Shown one piece after another: positions 8,098-15,987 of a stretch of DNA of 64,000 bases. The notes under the pieces are model-generated. The model was not told the origin of the DNA. It did no database searches and was given only the letters and a program-made list of their open reading frames with translations. The position numbers and the translations under genes are program-made. The DNA is from an uncultured Selenomonadales bacterium. GTDB lineage: Bacteria > Bacillota > Negativicutes > Selenomonadales > Selenomonadaceae. How positions within the stretch are numbered: position 1 is the stretch's first letter; every line of letters starts with the position of its first letter. Where the stretch lies: the NCBI GenBank assembly GCA_937877545.1, contig CALFJE010000114.1, forward strand, positions 1 through 64,000, in the 5' to 3' direction.

Positions 8098-8706
8098 ATG
8101 ATTGATTTGACTGACGATTTATTTTTGGGCGACGGGAATCATAAGATAGTTTACGCGCACCCGACCGATAATAAGTTGTGCGTAAAAATTCTGCGCACGC
8201 CCGACGACCCCGACTTTGCCAAGGAGTGGCGTTATCGCGAGGCTTTGGGTGACCGCGCCGAGTCCATGACGCTCCTCACTAAGTATTTCGGCGAGGTTGA
8301 AACTTCCAAAGGCAAGGGCTATCTTTTTGAGCGCGTGCGGGATTATGACGGAAAAAATTCCAAGACGATGCTCCGCGTCCTTGACGATACCGTTGCCGAC
8401 AAAAATCTCTTGCCCGATACGGAAAAGCTCCTGCTCGACTTCAAGCGCAAATACTTCGACGAGAAATTTTTATTGGCGGGCGTCGACATGGATAATTATT
8501 TGGTGCAGAGAATTTCTCCGAGCGAGCGGCGCGTCCGAATCATTGACAATATCGGAACGTCGGCGCGGATACCGTTGGCATACTACTTTGATTTTCTTGC
8601 GCGGCGGCGACTCGAAAAGTATTGGCGCGTATTGATTGAGCAATTGCGTTCGGATTACGGAAATTTGTTTTCGGAAGAATTTTTGAGAAAGTTGGCTGAT
8701 ATATGA
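8098..8706 (+). CDS. YrbL-like protein (PhoP regulatory network family)
   Basis: 202 residues. It resembles the YrbL family, a kinase-like fold: GDGNHKIVYAHPTDNKLCVKIL looks like a beta2-beta3 segment with the Lys, VDMDNYLVQ occupies the catalytic-loop position and IIDNIG the metal-binding position. Classical catalytic residues are not all obvious, so it may be a pseudokinase or an atypical phosphotransferase. It starts 3 nt after the LCP stop and its stop overlaps the next start as ATGA, so it is translationally coupled on both sides. Confidence 0.75.
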   Translation: MIDLTDDLFLGDGNHKIVYAHPTDNKLCVKILRTPDDPDFAKEWRYREALGDRAESMTLLTKYFGEVETSKGKGYLFERVRDYDGKNSKTMLRVLDDTVADKNLLPDTEKLLLDFKRKYFDEKFLLAGVDMDNYLVQRISPSERRVRIIDNIGTSARIPLAYYFDFLARRRLEKYWRVLIEQLRSDYGNLFSEEFLRKLADI

Positions 8707-9191
8707 ATCGGACGACGCGGACGATTGTAAAGCTGATAATAATCGCGGCGGCAACGGTGCTTTGCATGGCGGCGGCGTACTATGCCGGCTCGAACGCGAC
8801 GGGACACGCCTTGGCTTCCGCCTCTGACAACATGAACTATTCGCGGTGGCTGGAGAAATATTTTGCGTTGACGCGGGCGACGGGCTTGGCGAACGGCTTT
8901 TGCGCGTTGAGCTGGTTTTTGGCGGCGCGATTTTTATTGGAAGTGGACGACACGCTCGGCGCGGGCAAGCGGCTGATTTGGGCGGGCTTCTGCGCGGCGT
9001 CTTTGGCGATAAGTTTGGGCGTGCCGCACTTCTACGCACCGCTCCTGGGCATAAAACTCAACGGGATAATCTTCGCGCTGTTCGCGATAATCTTCACGGG
9101 GGCGGGCTACTGGTTGCTGACGATATTCGCGTCGCCGCTGGCGTTCAAGTACACGCCGCCGGGCGCACAACTTTTCGGGAGGAGCATATGA
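8703..9191 (+). CDS. Small multi-pass membrane protein of unknown family
   Basis: 162 residues with about four hydrophobic helices (about 8-28, 60-80, 90-110, 118-140). I do not recognise a family. Its start overlaps the YrbL-like stop (ATGA) and its own stop overlaps the tubulin-like start (ATGA at 9188-9191). This double coupling suggests a stoichiometric partner, plausibly the membrane anchor of the tubulin-like protein. Confidence 0.75.
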   Translation: MNRTTRTIVKLIIIAAATVLCMAAAYYAGSNATGHALASASDNMNYSRWLEKYFALTRATGLANGFCALSWFLAARFLLEVDDTLGAGKRLIWAGFCAASLAISLGVPHFYAPLLGIKLNGIIFALFAIIFTGAGYWLLTIFASPLAFKYTPPGAQLFGRSI

Positions 9192-10573
9192 GCTACTATT
9201 TTATATCGATTGGCGGCACCGGAGCTAAGGTTATGGAGTCTTTGACGCACCTTTGTATTGCGGGCTTGTTGCCCGATAACGAGCGGCTTTACATAGCGGC
9301 TATTGACCCCGACGTCGGCAACGGCAACCTCGAACGCACCGCTACCGCCTTGAATAATTTTGCCGTCTTCCAGAATTTCGCCGTGGGCAACGATACGCCG
9401 CTGTTCAAAAATAAAATTTCGATTGTACGCCCGTTTCCGTGGAATCCTACGGGTCATGACAAGACGCTCGACGATCTGATTGAGTTTCATCATCACAGCG
9501 GCACGCCCGTCGGCAAGCTCTATGAAGTCCTTTACACTCGCGACGAACGCGCCACGACGTTAAACGAGGGCTTTCGCGGTCACCCGTCGATTGGCGCGGC
9601 TGTCCTGGCTAAAAAGTTCGACGACGGCGCAAAGTTGACCGCGCAGATTGAAAAGATTATCGGCGAGGGCGACAGCGTTAAAATATTTTTGGCGGGTTCG
9701 GTATTCGGCGGGACGGGCGCGGCGGGTTTGCCGACTGTGGCGCGTTTGCTTAGGGAAAACCTTGCCGACTACGCTGACAGAATTTCTATCGGCGGCGTGT
9801 TGATTCTGCCGTATTTCAGCTTCACGCCGACGGAGCATTTCGACGAGTTGTTTGCCCGCAGTGAAAATTTCCTGCCCAATACCAAGGCGGCGTTGAAGTA
9901 CTATTCGGAGCGGGAAAATCTCTTCGACGCTACGTATTTTGTCGGCGATTCAGTCTTGACGCCGGTTGGGGAGTTTTCGGTCGGCTCGGCGAATCAGCGC
10001 AACGAGGCTCATATCGTGGAGTTGTACGCGGCATTGGCGGCGGCTGATTTTTTTGCCCGTCCGTTGCACGCGCCGAAGATTTTCAAGTACATTTGCCGTC
10101 ACGAGGCGGATAAATTTTCCTGGAGCGACTTCCCCGCGCAGAGTGAGCGTTTCGTACAATTTGCGCGGTTTATCTTTGCCTACGCCCACTTGATTAAGCC
10201 GGTGTTGAACGATTTGGTTGCGGGCAACGCCAAGGCTTACAAGTATCCGTGGTTCGTGGATTTCCTAAGTGGCGTCGACGTGACTGCGCCCGACGTGGTG
10301 AATTTTAATTTTTACGCGGAGGCGTTCGCGGCGTGGCTAAAGCAGTTGGAGACGCTGAGCGGTCGGGAGGTCGCGCTGATTAACCCCGCCATGTTCGACG
10401 CTAATCCTGCGCGGTTGGTCGACAAGAAATTATTCGCCGCGCTTGACGGCAACAAGTCTAAGCTGACGGTGCACGAGGTTTGGTATCGCCTGACGGAGCC
10501 GTTCAAATTCGATTCGACGGTCGCGGGCTTCGGCAAGTTCCTGCGGCGGCTCTACGACGTCTGCGCGGCTTAA
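9188..10573 (+). CDS. Tubulin/FtsZ-superfamily-like GTPase (Tubulin_2-like)
   Basis: 461 residues. N-terminal nucleotide-binding loop YYFISIGGTGAKVMESL (GGTGAK at about 9-14), then an acidic strand YIAAIDPDVGNGN, GFRGHPSIGAAV, and the tubulin-signature-like FLAGSVFGGTGAAGLPTVAR (about 170-186). These features match prokaryotic tubulin-like proteins rather than canonical FtsZ; no FtsZ C-terminal peptide is seen. Such proteins bind GTP and may polymerise. Start ATG 9188 is set by the ATGA overlap with the membrane-protein gene. The m5C methyltransferase follows 12 nt later. Its role is unknown; it may be cytoskeletal, envelope-linked or part of a conflict system. Confidence 0.78.
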   Translation: MSYYFISIGGTGAKVMESLTHLCIAGLLPDNERLYIAAIDPDVGNGNLERTATALNNFAVFQNFAVGNDTPLFKNKISIVRPFPWNPTGHDKTLDDLIEFHHHSGTPVGKLYEVLYTRDERATTLNEGFRGHPSIGAAVLAKKFDDGAKLTAQIEKIIGEGDSVKIFLAGSVFGGTGAAGLPTVARLLRENLADYADRISIGGVLILPYFSFTPTEHFDELFARSENFLPNTKAALKYYSERENLFDATYFVGDSVLTPVGEFSVGSANQRNEAHIVELYAALAAADFFARPLHAPKIFKYICRHEADKFSWSDFPAQSERFVQFARFIFAYAHLIKPVLNDLVAGNAKAYKYPWFVDFLSGVDVTAPDVVNFNFYAEAFAAWLKQLETLSGREVALINPAMFDANPARLVDKKLFAALDGNKSKLTVHEVWYRLTEPFKFDSTVAGFGKFLRRLYDVCAA

Positions 10574-10585
10574 GGGGTTCGTTCG

Positions 10586-11719
10586 ATGAAAACGATTGAA
10601 TTATTCGCGGGCGCGGGAGGCTTGGCATTGGGACTGGAACGCGCCGGATTTGAGCCGCTTGCCTTGATTGAAATCGATAAAGACGCCGCCGCTACGTTGA
10701 GATTTAATCGCCCGAAATGGAACGTGATTCAAGCTGACGTGCGCACAGTGAACTACAAGCCGTTTGAGGGCAAAATCCGACTGCTTGCGGGCGGACCGCC
10801 GTGTCAACCGTTTTCATTGGGCGGCAAACATAAATCTTGCGAAGATAAGCGCGATATGTTTCCCGAAGCCGTCCGCGCAGTTCGCGAGCTGAAACCGCCG
10901 ACGTTTCTTTTTGAAAACGTTGCGGGACTCCTGCGCAAAGGCTTCCAAACGTACTTTAATTATATCCTTTTGCAACTGCAGTATCCCGAAATTGCACGCG
11001 GCGATTTGACTTGGCAGGAACACCTTGCGCGGCTCGAAAAGTATCACACAGCGGGGTATGCCGACGGCTTGAGCTATCGCGTTTTGTTTCGTTGCGTTAA
11101 TGCCGCCGACTATGGAGTTCCGCAAAATCGGCGGCGCGTGATTATTGTCGGGTTCAGAAATGATTTTCGCGTTAATTGGTCTTTCCCGTCGCCTACGCAT
11201 TCGCAGGAGGCTCTTGAATACGCCAAATGGATTTCAAAGAGTTATTGGGCTGAACATAATCTGCCCGCGCCGAAAGAAAATCCCTTGAGCACCGCTGAAA
11301 TTAGGCGTGTTTGTCAAAGTGTCGAAGAAAATATTTTCCCGTTGCAACGCCGTCGAACGGTGCGGGACGCGCTTAAAAATCTTGACGCGAAAAATATTCA
11401 CAACGACGAGCCGCATTCGGGAGCAAAGATTTATAAGGGACATTCGGGCAGTTCACTCGACTTGCCGTCGAAGGCGATAAAGGCGGGCGTTCACGGCGTT
11501 CCCAGCGGCGAAAATATGCTTGTCGAGGATGACGGCAATGTTCGATATTACACCGTTCGCGAAAGTGCCGAGGTTCAAACTTTCCCGCAAGATTATATTT
11601 TTACTGCGTCCCGTTCGGAGAGTATGCGGCAAATCGGCAATGCCGTGCCCGTCGAGTTGGCACGCGCCATAGGAGAATCTTTACATGAGGAATTCAAACG
11701 CATCGCTTGTCGTGCTTGA
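10586..11719 (+). CDS. DNA (cytosine-5-)-methyltransferase
   Basis: 377 residues with all main m5C motifs: motif I IELFAGAGGLALGLERAGF, motif IV GGPPCQPFS with the catalytic Cys (about 70), motif VI ENV, motif VIII QNRRRVIIVGF, motif X RQIGNAVP. The target-recognition region lies at about 200-310. It appears intact. It directly precedes, and overlaps by 35 bp, a broken restriction gene of Eco29kI type, so it is probably the surviving methylase of a type II system. Eco29kI relatives recognise CCGCGG; whether this enzyme does is inference. Confidence 0.95.
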   Translation: MKTIELFAGAGGLALGLERAGFEPLALIEIDKDAAATLRFNRPKWNVIQADVRTVNYKPFEGKIRLLAGGPPCQPFSLGGKHKSCEDKRDMFPEAVRAVRELKPPTFLFENVAGLLRKGFQTYFNYILLQLQYPEIARGDLTWQEHLARLEKYHTAGYADGLSYRVLFRCVNAADYGVPQNRRRVIIVGFRNDFRVNWSFPSPTHSQEALEYAKWISKSYWAEHNLPAPKENPLSTAEIRRVCQSVEENIFPLQRRRTVRDALKNLDAKNIHNDEPHSGAKIYKGHSGSSLDLPSKAIKAGVHGVPSGENMLVEDDGNVRYYTVRESAEVQTFPQDYIFTASRSESMRQIGNAVPVELARAIGESLHEEFKRIACRA

Positions 11720-12081
11720 GCCTTATAATCCGCTTGAAAAAAAGCGAATCGGTGAACAAGTTGCGGCGGCTCTCCTTGCTCAACCGATAAAGCCGTTCCC
11801 GAAGATTCGCGCAAAGGCGGACAGGGATTAAACGAAACTCAAGGCTTGGCTCTTTATAAACGCCTGAACGACCATGCAAAATCTCTTGAAGCCGTCAAAA
11901 ATATTCGCTTGCGGATTTTCACTGCAGATTTCTTGCCGTCGACGACGTTTGGATTGCCTTAACCGAATCGATGCTTATCGAAAAGTTTTTGCCCGTGTGT
12001 TGAACTGAGCATTTGAAGCCATATCCAAAAAATGTTGAACAAATCGACAAAGAGATTCAAGACTATCTGAAAAATTTTTAG
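11685..12081 (+). pseudogene. Eco29kI-family (GIY-YIG) restriction endonuclease, decayed
   Basis: ATG 11685 has a good AGGAG and opens MRNSNASLVVLEPYNPLEKK RIGEQVAAALLAQPIKPFPK, which matches my recollection of the Eco29kI-type N-terminus. The frame stops after 48 codons. In other frames follow ETQGLALYKRLNDHAKSLEA, then DFHCRFLAVDDVWIALTESM LIEKFLPVC, then NVEQIDKEIQDYLKNF and a stop at 12079. The GIY-YIG catalytic middle is missing and at least two frameshifts are needed. The order of fragments matches a collapsed single gene overlapping the methylase end. Confidence 0.75.
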
Positions 12082-12099
12082 CAAGGAGACCTGATAACT

Positions 12100-13515
12100 T
12101 TGGAAACATTTTGTATCGGCGTGGCGATGGCGGGGCTGATGTTGTTCGCGTATCGCGGCTGGTCGATAATCCTAATCGCGCCGTTCTTCGCGGTATTGGC
12201 GGCGGTGCTTAGCGAATTCGGCGTGTTGCCCGTTTACAGCGAACTGTACATGACGCGGCTCGCCGAATACACCAAAACTTATTACCCCGTGTTTTTGTTC
12301 GGAGCGGTGTTTGCGCGGCTCATGGAAAAGGGCGGGCTGGCGTCGGCTATCGCGGGCAAAATCATGGAACTTTTGGGCGAACAGCGGGCGATATTGGCGG
12401 TATTGCTCGGTTGCGCGGCGTTGACTTACGGCGGCTTGAGCGTGTTCGTCGTGGCGTTCGTCATGTACCCGTTCGGCGCGGAGCTTTTCCGTAAAGCCGA
12501 CATACCAAAAAAATTATTGCCCGCCACGCTGTGGATGGGAATTTTTTCGTTCGCAATGGTCGCGTTGCCCGGCACCCCGCAAATCCAAAATATTATCCCG
12601 TCGTCGTACTTCGGCACGTCAACATGGGCGGGCGCGGGTATCGGACTTTTCGCGACGATACTGTTCATGGCGGCGGCTATGGGTTGGCTGACCTTCCGCG
12701 CAAAAAAGCTTCAAGCCGCAGGTGAGGGCTACGGCGAACACTTGGAGGGCGGACAGCGGCGCGAACGCAACCTCCCGCATTGGACGCAAGCACTTATCCC
12801 GCTCGGCATGGTTATCGTCATCAATATAATCCTTAGCAACCCGTTCCATTGGGATTGGGGCTTTCATTGGGACGAGGCAAGCCTTGAAAAATTCCTGCCG
12901 TTCAAGCTGAGTTTGCTGGCGGGCAGTGTCGGCAAAGTGCAGGCGATTTGGTCTATCAGCGTCGCGCTTATCCTAAGCTCCGTGGCGGCGGCTGTTATCG
13001 GGCGCAAACGCTTTATCCGCAAGAAAGAAAACTTCCTGCAGACGATAAACTTTGGCGCGGCGTCGAGTTGCGCGGCTGTGCTTAACGTGGCGTCGGGCTT
13101 CGCGTTCGGCAGCGTCCTCGTCATGATGCCCGGTTTCCTGCCGATTAAAGAAATTCTGCTCGGCATTGCCGATTCTGCAGGTCCGCTGGTCTCCGCCGTC
13201 GTCACGACAAATATCATGTGCGGCGTTACCGGTTCGGCGTCGGGCGGCTTGACTATCGCGCTTAGTATGCTCGGCGACACGTGGGCGCAAATGGCGGCGG
13301 CTCAAGGCATTTCGGCGGACGCGCTTCACCGTATCGTTTCTATCGCCTCCGTCGGCATCGACCCCGTCCCGCATTGCGGCGCACTTGTCACGTTGCTTGC
13401 CATTTGCGGGCTTACGCACAAGGACGCCTATTTTGACATCGTTGTCCTCATGGGCTTGAAATTTCTCGTGCCGTTCCTGTGCGTACTTTTTTATACCGTC
13501 ACCGGCATTGCTTGA
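12100..13515 (+). CDS. GntP-type permease
   Basis: 471 residues, about 12-14 hydrophobic helices, resembling the GntP/citrate-Mhp anion permease group: VFLFGAVFARLMEKGGLASAI, MVALPGTPQIQNIIPSSYFG, and near the end HRIVSIASVGIDPVPHCGA. It probably imports a small carboxylate across the cytoplasmic membrane; the substrate cannot be read. TTG start after GCAAGGAGAC. The SHMT-like gene starts 15 nt downstream, so the two and the following MTAP-like gene form a likely operon. Confidence 0.85.
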   Translation: METFCIGVAMAGLMLFAYRGWSIILIAPFFAVLAAVLSEFGVLPVYSELYMTRLAEYTKTYYPVFLFGAVFARLMEKGGLASAIAGKIMELLGEQRAILAVLLGCAALTYGGLSVFVVAFVMYPFGAELFRKADIPKKLLPATLWMGIFSFAMVALPGTPQIQNIIPSSYFGTSTWAGAGIGLFATILFMAAAMGWLTFRAKKLQAAGEGYGEHLEGGQRRERNLPHWTQALIPLGMVIVINIILSNPFHWDWGFHWDEASLEKFLPFKLSLLAGSVGKVQAIWSISVALILSSVAAAVIGRKRFIRKKENFLQTINFGAASSCAAVLNVASGFAFGSVLVMMPGFLPIKEILLGIADSAGPLVSAVVTTNIMCGVTGSASGGLTIALSMLGDTWAQMAAAQGISADALHRIVSIASVGIDPVPHCGALVTLLAICGLTHKDAYFDIVVLMGLKFLVPFLCVLFYTVTGIA

Positions 13516-13529
13516 AAGGAGTATCCGTC

Positions 13530-14810
13530 ATGCCCAACAAAAAAATCCTCCAACGCCTTGAAAATTTCGACCCCGAACTTTGTCAGGTTTTGAACAACGC
13601 GCTCCGTCGCCAAATTTCTACGCTGTCGCTAATCCCGACCGACAGTGCCGCCTCGCCGTTTTCCGCCTACCTCAAGGGCAGTGCGCTCGGCAATGATTTT
13701 ATCGACTACCGCTCCGCCGAACACCACAGCAAGTTGGAGCGTATCGCCGTCAAACGCGCCTGCGACCTCTTTAAGGCTGAACACGCCTTTGTTCGCCTCG
13801 GCAATCCCGCCGCCGCCAGTCGCGTCGTACTGCAGACCTTTGCCAAATCGGAAGATACGATTATGTCGTTCAACCTCCGCAAGCGCGAATATTGTACCGG
13901 CGACCAAATGCAATACGATTTTATAAAGTTCGCGCCGGAGCCTGAAACTTTCCGCTTGAACTTTGATAAGCTCCGTTCGCTCGCGCTCCTTTGCGAACCG
14001 AAGATTATTATCTGCTCGCCCGTGAATTATCCCAAGAACGTTGACTACTCCGCGTTGCGTAAAATCGCCGACGATACGGGCGCGATTCTTTGGATTGACA
14101 TCGGGCAAAATGCGGGGCTTGTCGCCACGGAGAAAATTCCCTCGCCGGTACCTTTCGCCGACGTTGTGACGTTCGCCGCCAATGACGCCCTCCACGGTCC
14201 GCAGACGGGCATTATCCTCTGCAAGAAGAAATTCGCCGCCGCGCTCGACCAAAAGATTATCGACACGGGGCACGCCTCGCTGAAAAAGAATGTCCTTGCC
14301 GCGCTTGCCGTCACCTTTGCCGAGGCGGCTTGCGAGGCTTACGACGATTATTCCGAACAGGTTATCGTCAACGCCCGCGCCCTGGAAAACGGCTTGAAGA
14401 AAGCCGGCGCGAAAATTCTCTGTTCGCCGACGGAAAATCATTTGGTTATCGTCCGCGTGGAAAATGCCAAAGCCGTCGCCGATAAACTTGCGCAGGCGAA
14501 TCTTCTTGTCAAGCCCGAAGTCTTCATGACCTCAGACGAAAAAATTTCCTACCCCGTGCTTAGGCTCTCTTCGCTCGACCCGACGACACGCTCCCTTAAG
14601 GAAAGTGACCTGTTCAAAGTCGGGCAGACGCTTGGGAAATTCTTATACTCCGCGCAGGACGCAACGGCAATTCAAGCCGTGGGCAAAGTGATTCGTAAAA
14701 TGGTGGAAAATCAGCCGCTGTTTTCCGACGAGTGGCTACCCGACGCCGAGTCCGCGCAGGACGTTGATTCAGATTTGCTGATGACTGCGATGGTTCATTG
14801 GCGGCTTTAA
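13530..14810 (+). CDS. SHMT-like protein lacking the PLP lysine
   Basis: 426 residues with the outline of serine hydroxymethyltransferase: a large domain with ILWIDIGQNAGLVA (SHMT VDMAHVAGL) and ADVVTFAANDALHGPQTGII (SHMT VTTTTHKTLxGPRGG). The Schiff-base lysine position is Asp (about residue 219) and its preceding His is Asn; the stacking His of DMAH is Gln. The motif for PLP phosphate binding is also altered (VRLGNPAAASRVV). It therefore should not do standard PLP chemistry and may be a pseudoenzyme or bind another ligand. ATG follows GAAAGGAG. Located between the permease and the MTAP-like gene. Confidence 0.82.
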   Translation: MPNKKILQRLENFDPELCQVLNNALRRQISTLSLIPTDSAASPFSAYLKGSALGNDFIDYRSAEHHSKLERIAVKRACDLFKAEHAFVRLGNPAAASRVVLQTFAKSEDTIMSFNLRKREYCTGDQMQYDFIKFAPEPETFRLNFDKLRSLALLCEPKIIICSPVNYPKNVDYSALRKIADDTGAILWIDIGQNAGLVATEKIPSPVPFADVVTFAANDALHGPQTGIILCKKKFAAALDQKIIDTGHASLKKNVLAALAVTFAEAACEAYDDYSEQVIVNARALENGLKKAGAKILCSPTENHLVIVRVENAKAVADKLAQANLLVKPEVFMTSDEKISYPVLRLSSLDPTTRSLKESDLFKVGQTLGKFLYSAQDATAIQAVGKVIRKMVENQPLFSDEWLPDAESAQDVDSDLLMTAMVHWRL

Positions 14811-14828
14811 ATATTGGAGGCTGTTTTA

Positions 14829-15653
14829 ATGACCGAAAAAATTCCCAACGTCGACTTTGCGATTATCGGCGGCTCCGGCACGTTGAGCAGCGATTTTCCC
14901 AAGAATTTTGCGGGCGTGGAGATTTTGGCGGATAATTTATTTTTCGCCACGCCTTACGGTCAAAGCCCCGCCTTCCGTCTTTGCGCCGTCGACGGCAAAA
15001 ATTTCCTTACCTGCAAAATGCACGGCTGGCGCAACGGCGTCACCCGCGCAGATTCTTCGCGCCAAATCTTTTGGACGTTCAGAGAGGCGGGCGTTAAAAA
15101 AATTTTCTCCGAAAGCGGCGTCGGCACCGTCAATCGCCTGCTCAATCCCCGCGACTTGCTTATCCCCGACGATTATCTTGACTTGTCGACGCGTAAGGAC
15201 GTGCAACTTGACGGGCGGTATCTGCTGATTATGCGCGACGCCCTTTGTCCGAATCTGCGCGGAAAACTTTTGGAGGCGGCTAAAAAATTCTACACGGGCA
15301 GAATCTTCGAGCGCGGTATCTGCGCCGTAACCGACGGTCGCCACTTTGAAAGCCCCGCCGAAATTACCATGCTCAAAGGGTACGCCGATATTGTCGGGCA
15401 AAGTTTGGCTCCCGAAGTTTACTTGGCGCGGGAAATCGGCGCGTGCTATGCAAATCTGTCGTTCGTCGTCAATTACGGTGAAGGCATTCGCGTTTGGTCG
15501 CACGAGGTCATGAAGAATATTTTCTTCGACGACGCCCGCTTAATCGGCAATATCTTGCTGGACGCGCTGAAAAGTATCGACGCCGAGCAAACTTGCCAAT
15601 GCCGCGCCCTCCGCAAGGAAACGCTCCTCAAAGAAATTTACGATATCGAATAA
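14829..15653 (+). CDS. MTAP/PNP-family nucleoside phosphorylase-like protein
   Basis: 274 residues, similar to 5-methylthioadenosine (or thioinosine) phosphorylases: AIIGGSG at the N-terminus (phosphate loop), ATPYGQSPAF, PRDLLIPDDYLDLSTRKD, and AEITMLKGYADIVGQSLAPE. The family normally has RHGxxH where this protein has CKMHGWRNGVTRA, so substrate or activity may differ. ATG is 8 nt after GGAGG. It is the third gene of the GntP/SHMT-like cluster. The last 70 codons are duplicated immediately downstream. Confidence 0.8.
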   Translation: MTEKIPNVDFAIIGGSGTLSSDFPKNFAGVEILADNLFFATPYGQSPAFRLCAVDGKNFLTCKMHGWRNGVTRADSSRQIFWTFREAGVKKIFSESGVGTVNRLLNPRDLLIPDDYLDLSTRKDVQLDGRYLLIMRDALCPNLRGKLLEAAKKFYTGRIFERGICAVTDGRHFESPAEITMLKGYADIVGQSLAPEVYLAREIGACYANLSFVVNYGEGIRVWSHEVMKNIFFDDARLIGNILLDALKSIDAEQTCQCRALRKETLLKEIYDIE

Positions 15654-15668
15654 AATTTTTCCGCAACC

Positions 15669-15896
15669 TGCGCGGGAGATTGGCGCGTGCTATGCAAATC
15701 TGTCGTTCGTCGTCAACTACGGCGAGGGGCTTAAGCTTTGGTCGCAAGAGGTCATGAAGAATATTTTCTTCGACGACGCCCGGCTTATCGGCAATATCTT
15801 GCCGGACGCGCTGAAAAATATCGACGCCGAGCAAACTTGCCAATGCCGCGCCCTCCGCAAGGAGACGCTCCTCAAAGAAATTTACGACACCGAATA
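15669..15896 (+). pseudogene. Tandem-duplicated 3' fragment of the MTAP-like gene
   Basis: Nearly identical to 15425-15652 at a 244-bp offset, encoding GACYANLSFVVNYGEG... to the stop, with a few substitutions (for example GLKLWSQ for GIRVWSH). It has no start. The junction lies at CTGCGCGGGA, which matches GCGCGGGA at the 5' border of the donor segment. Confidence 0.88.
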
Positions 15897-15904
15897 AAAT
15901 TTCT

Positions 15905-15939
15905 CCGCAACCTGCGCGGGTTGTGGAATTTTTTTTTTG
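15905..15939 (+). terminator. Terminator containing the CTGCGCGG octamer
   Basis: Stem CCGCAACC / GGTTGTGG (15905-15912, 15919-15926) with loop TGCGCG, then AA and a run of nine or more T. It ends the MTAP-like operon and its duplicated tail. Confidence 0.8.
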
Positions 15940-15987
15940 CGTGTTGTAGAATAGCGAAACAATTTTTTGAACATCGGAGCAAAGGAA

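Noticed and set aside
10586..11719. CTGCGCGG as the recognition site of the local m5C methylase
   Set aside because: The octamer is not palindromic, and the Eco29kI-like relatives recognise the palindrome CCGCGG, which is not contained in it.
13629..14441. Long antisense open frame opposite the SHMT-like gene
   Set aside because: It mirrors codon bias of the plus-strand gene, has no ribosome site and no recognisable protein features.
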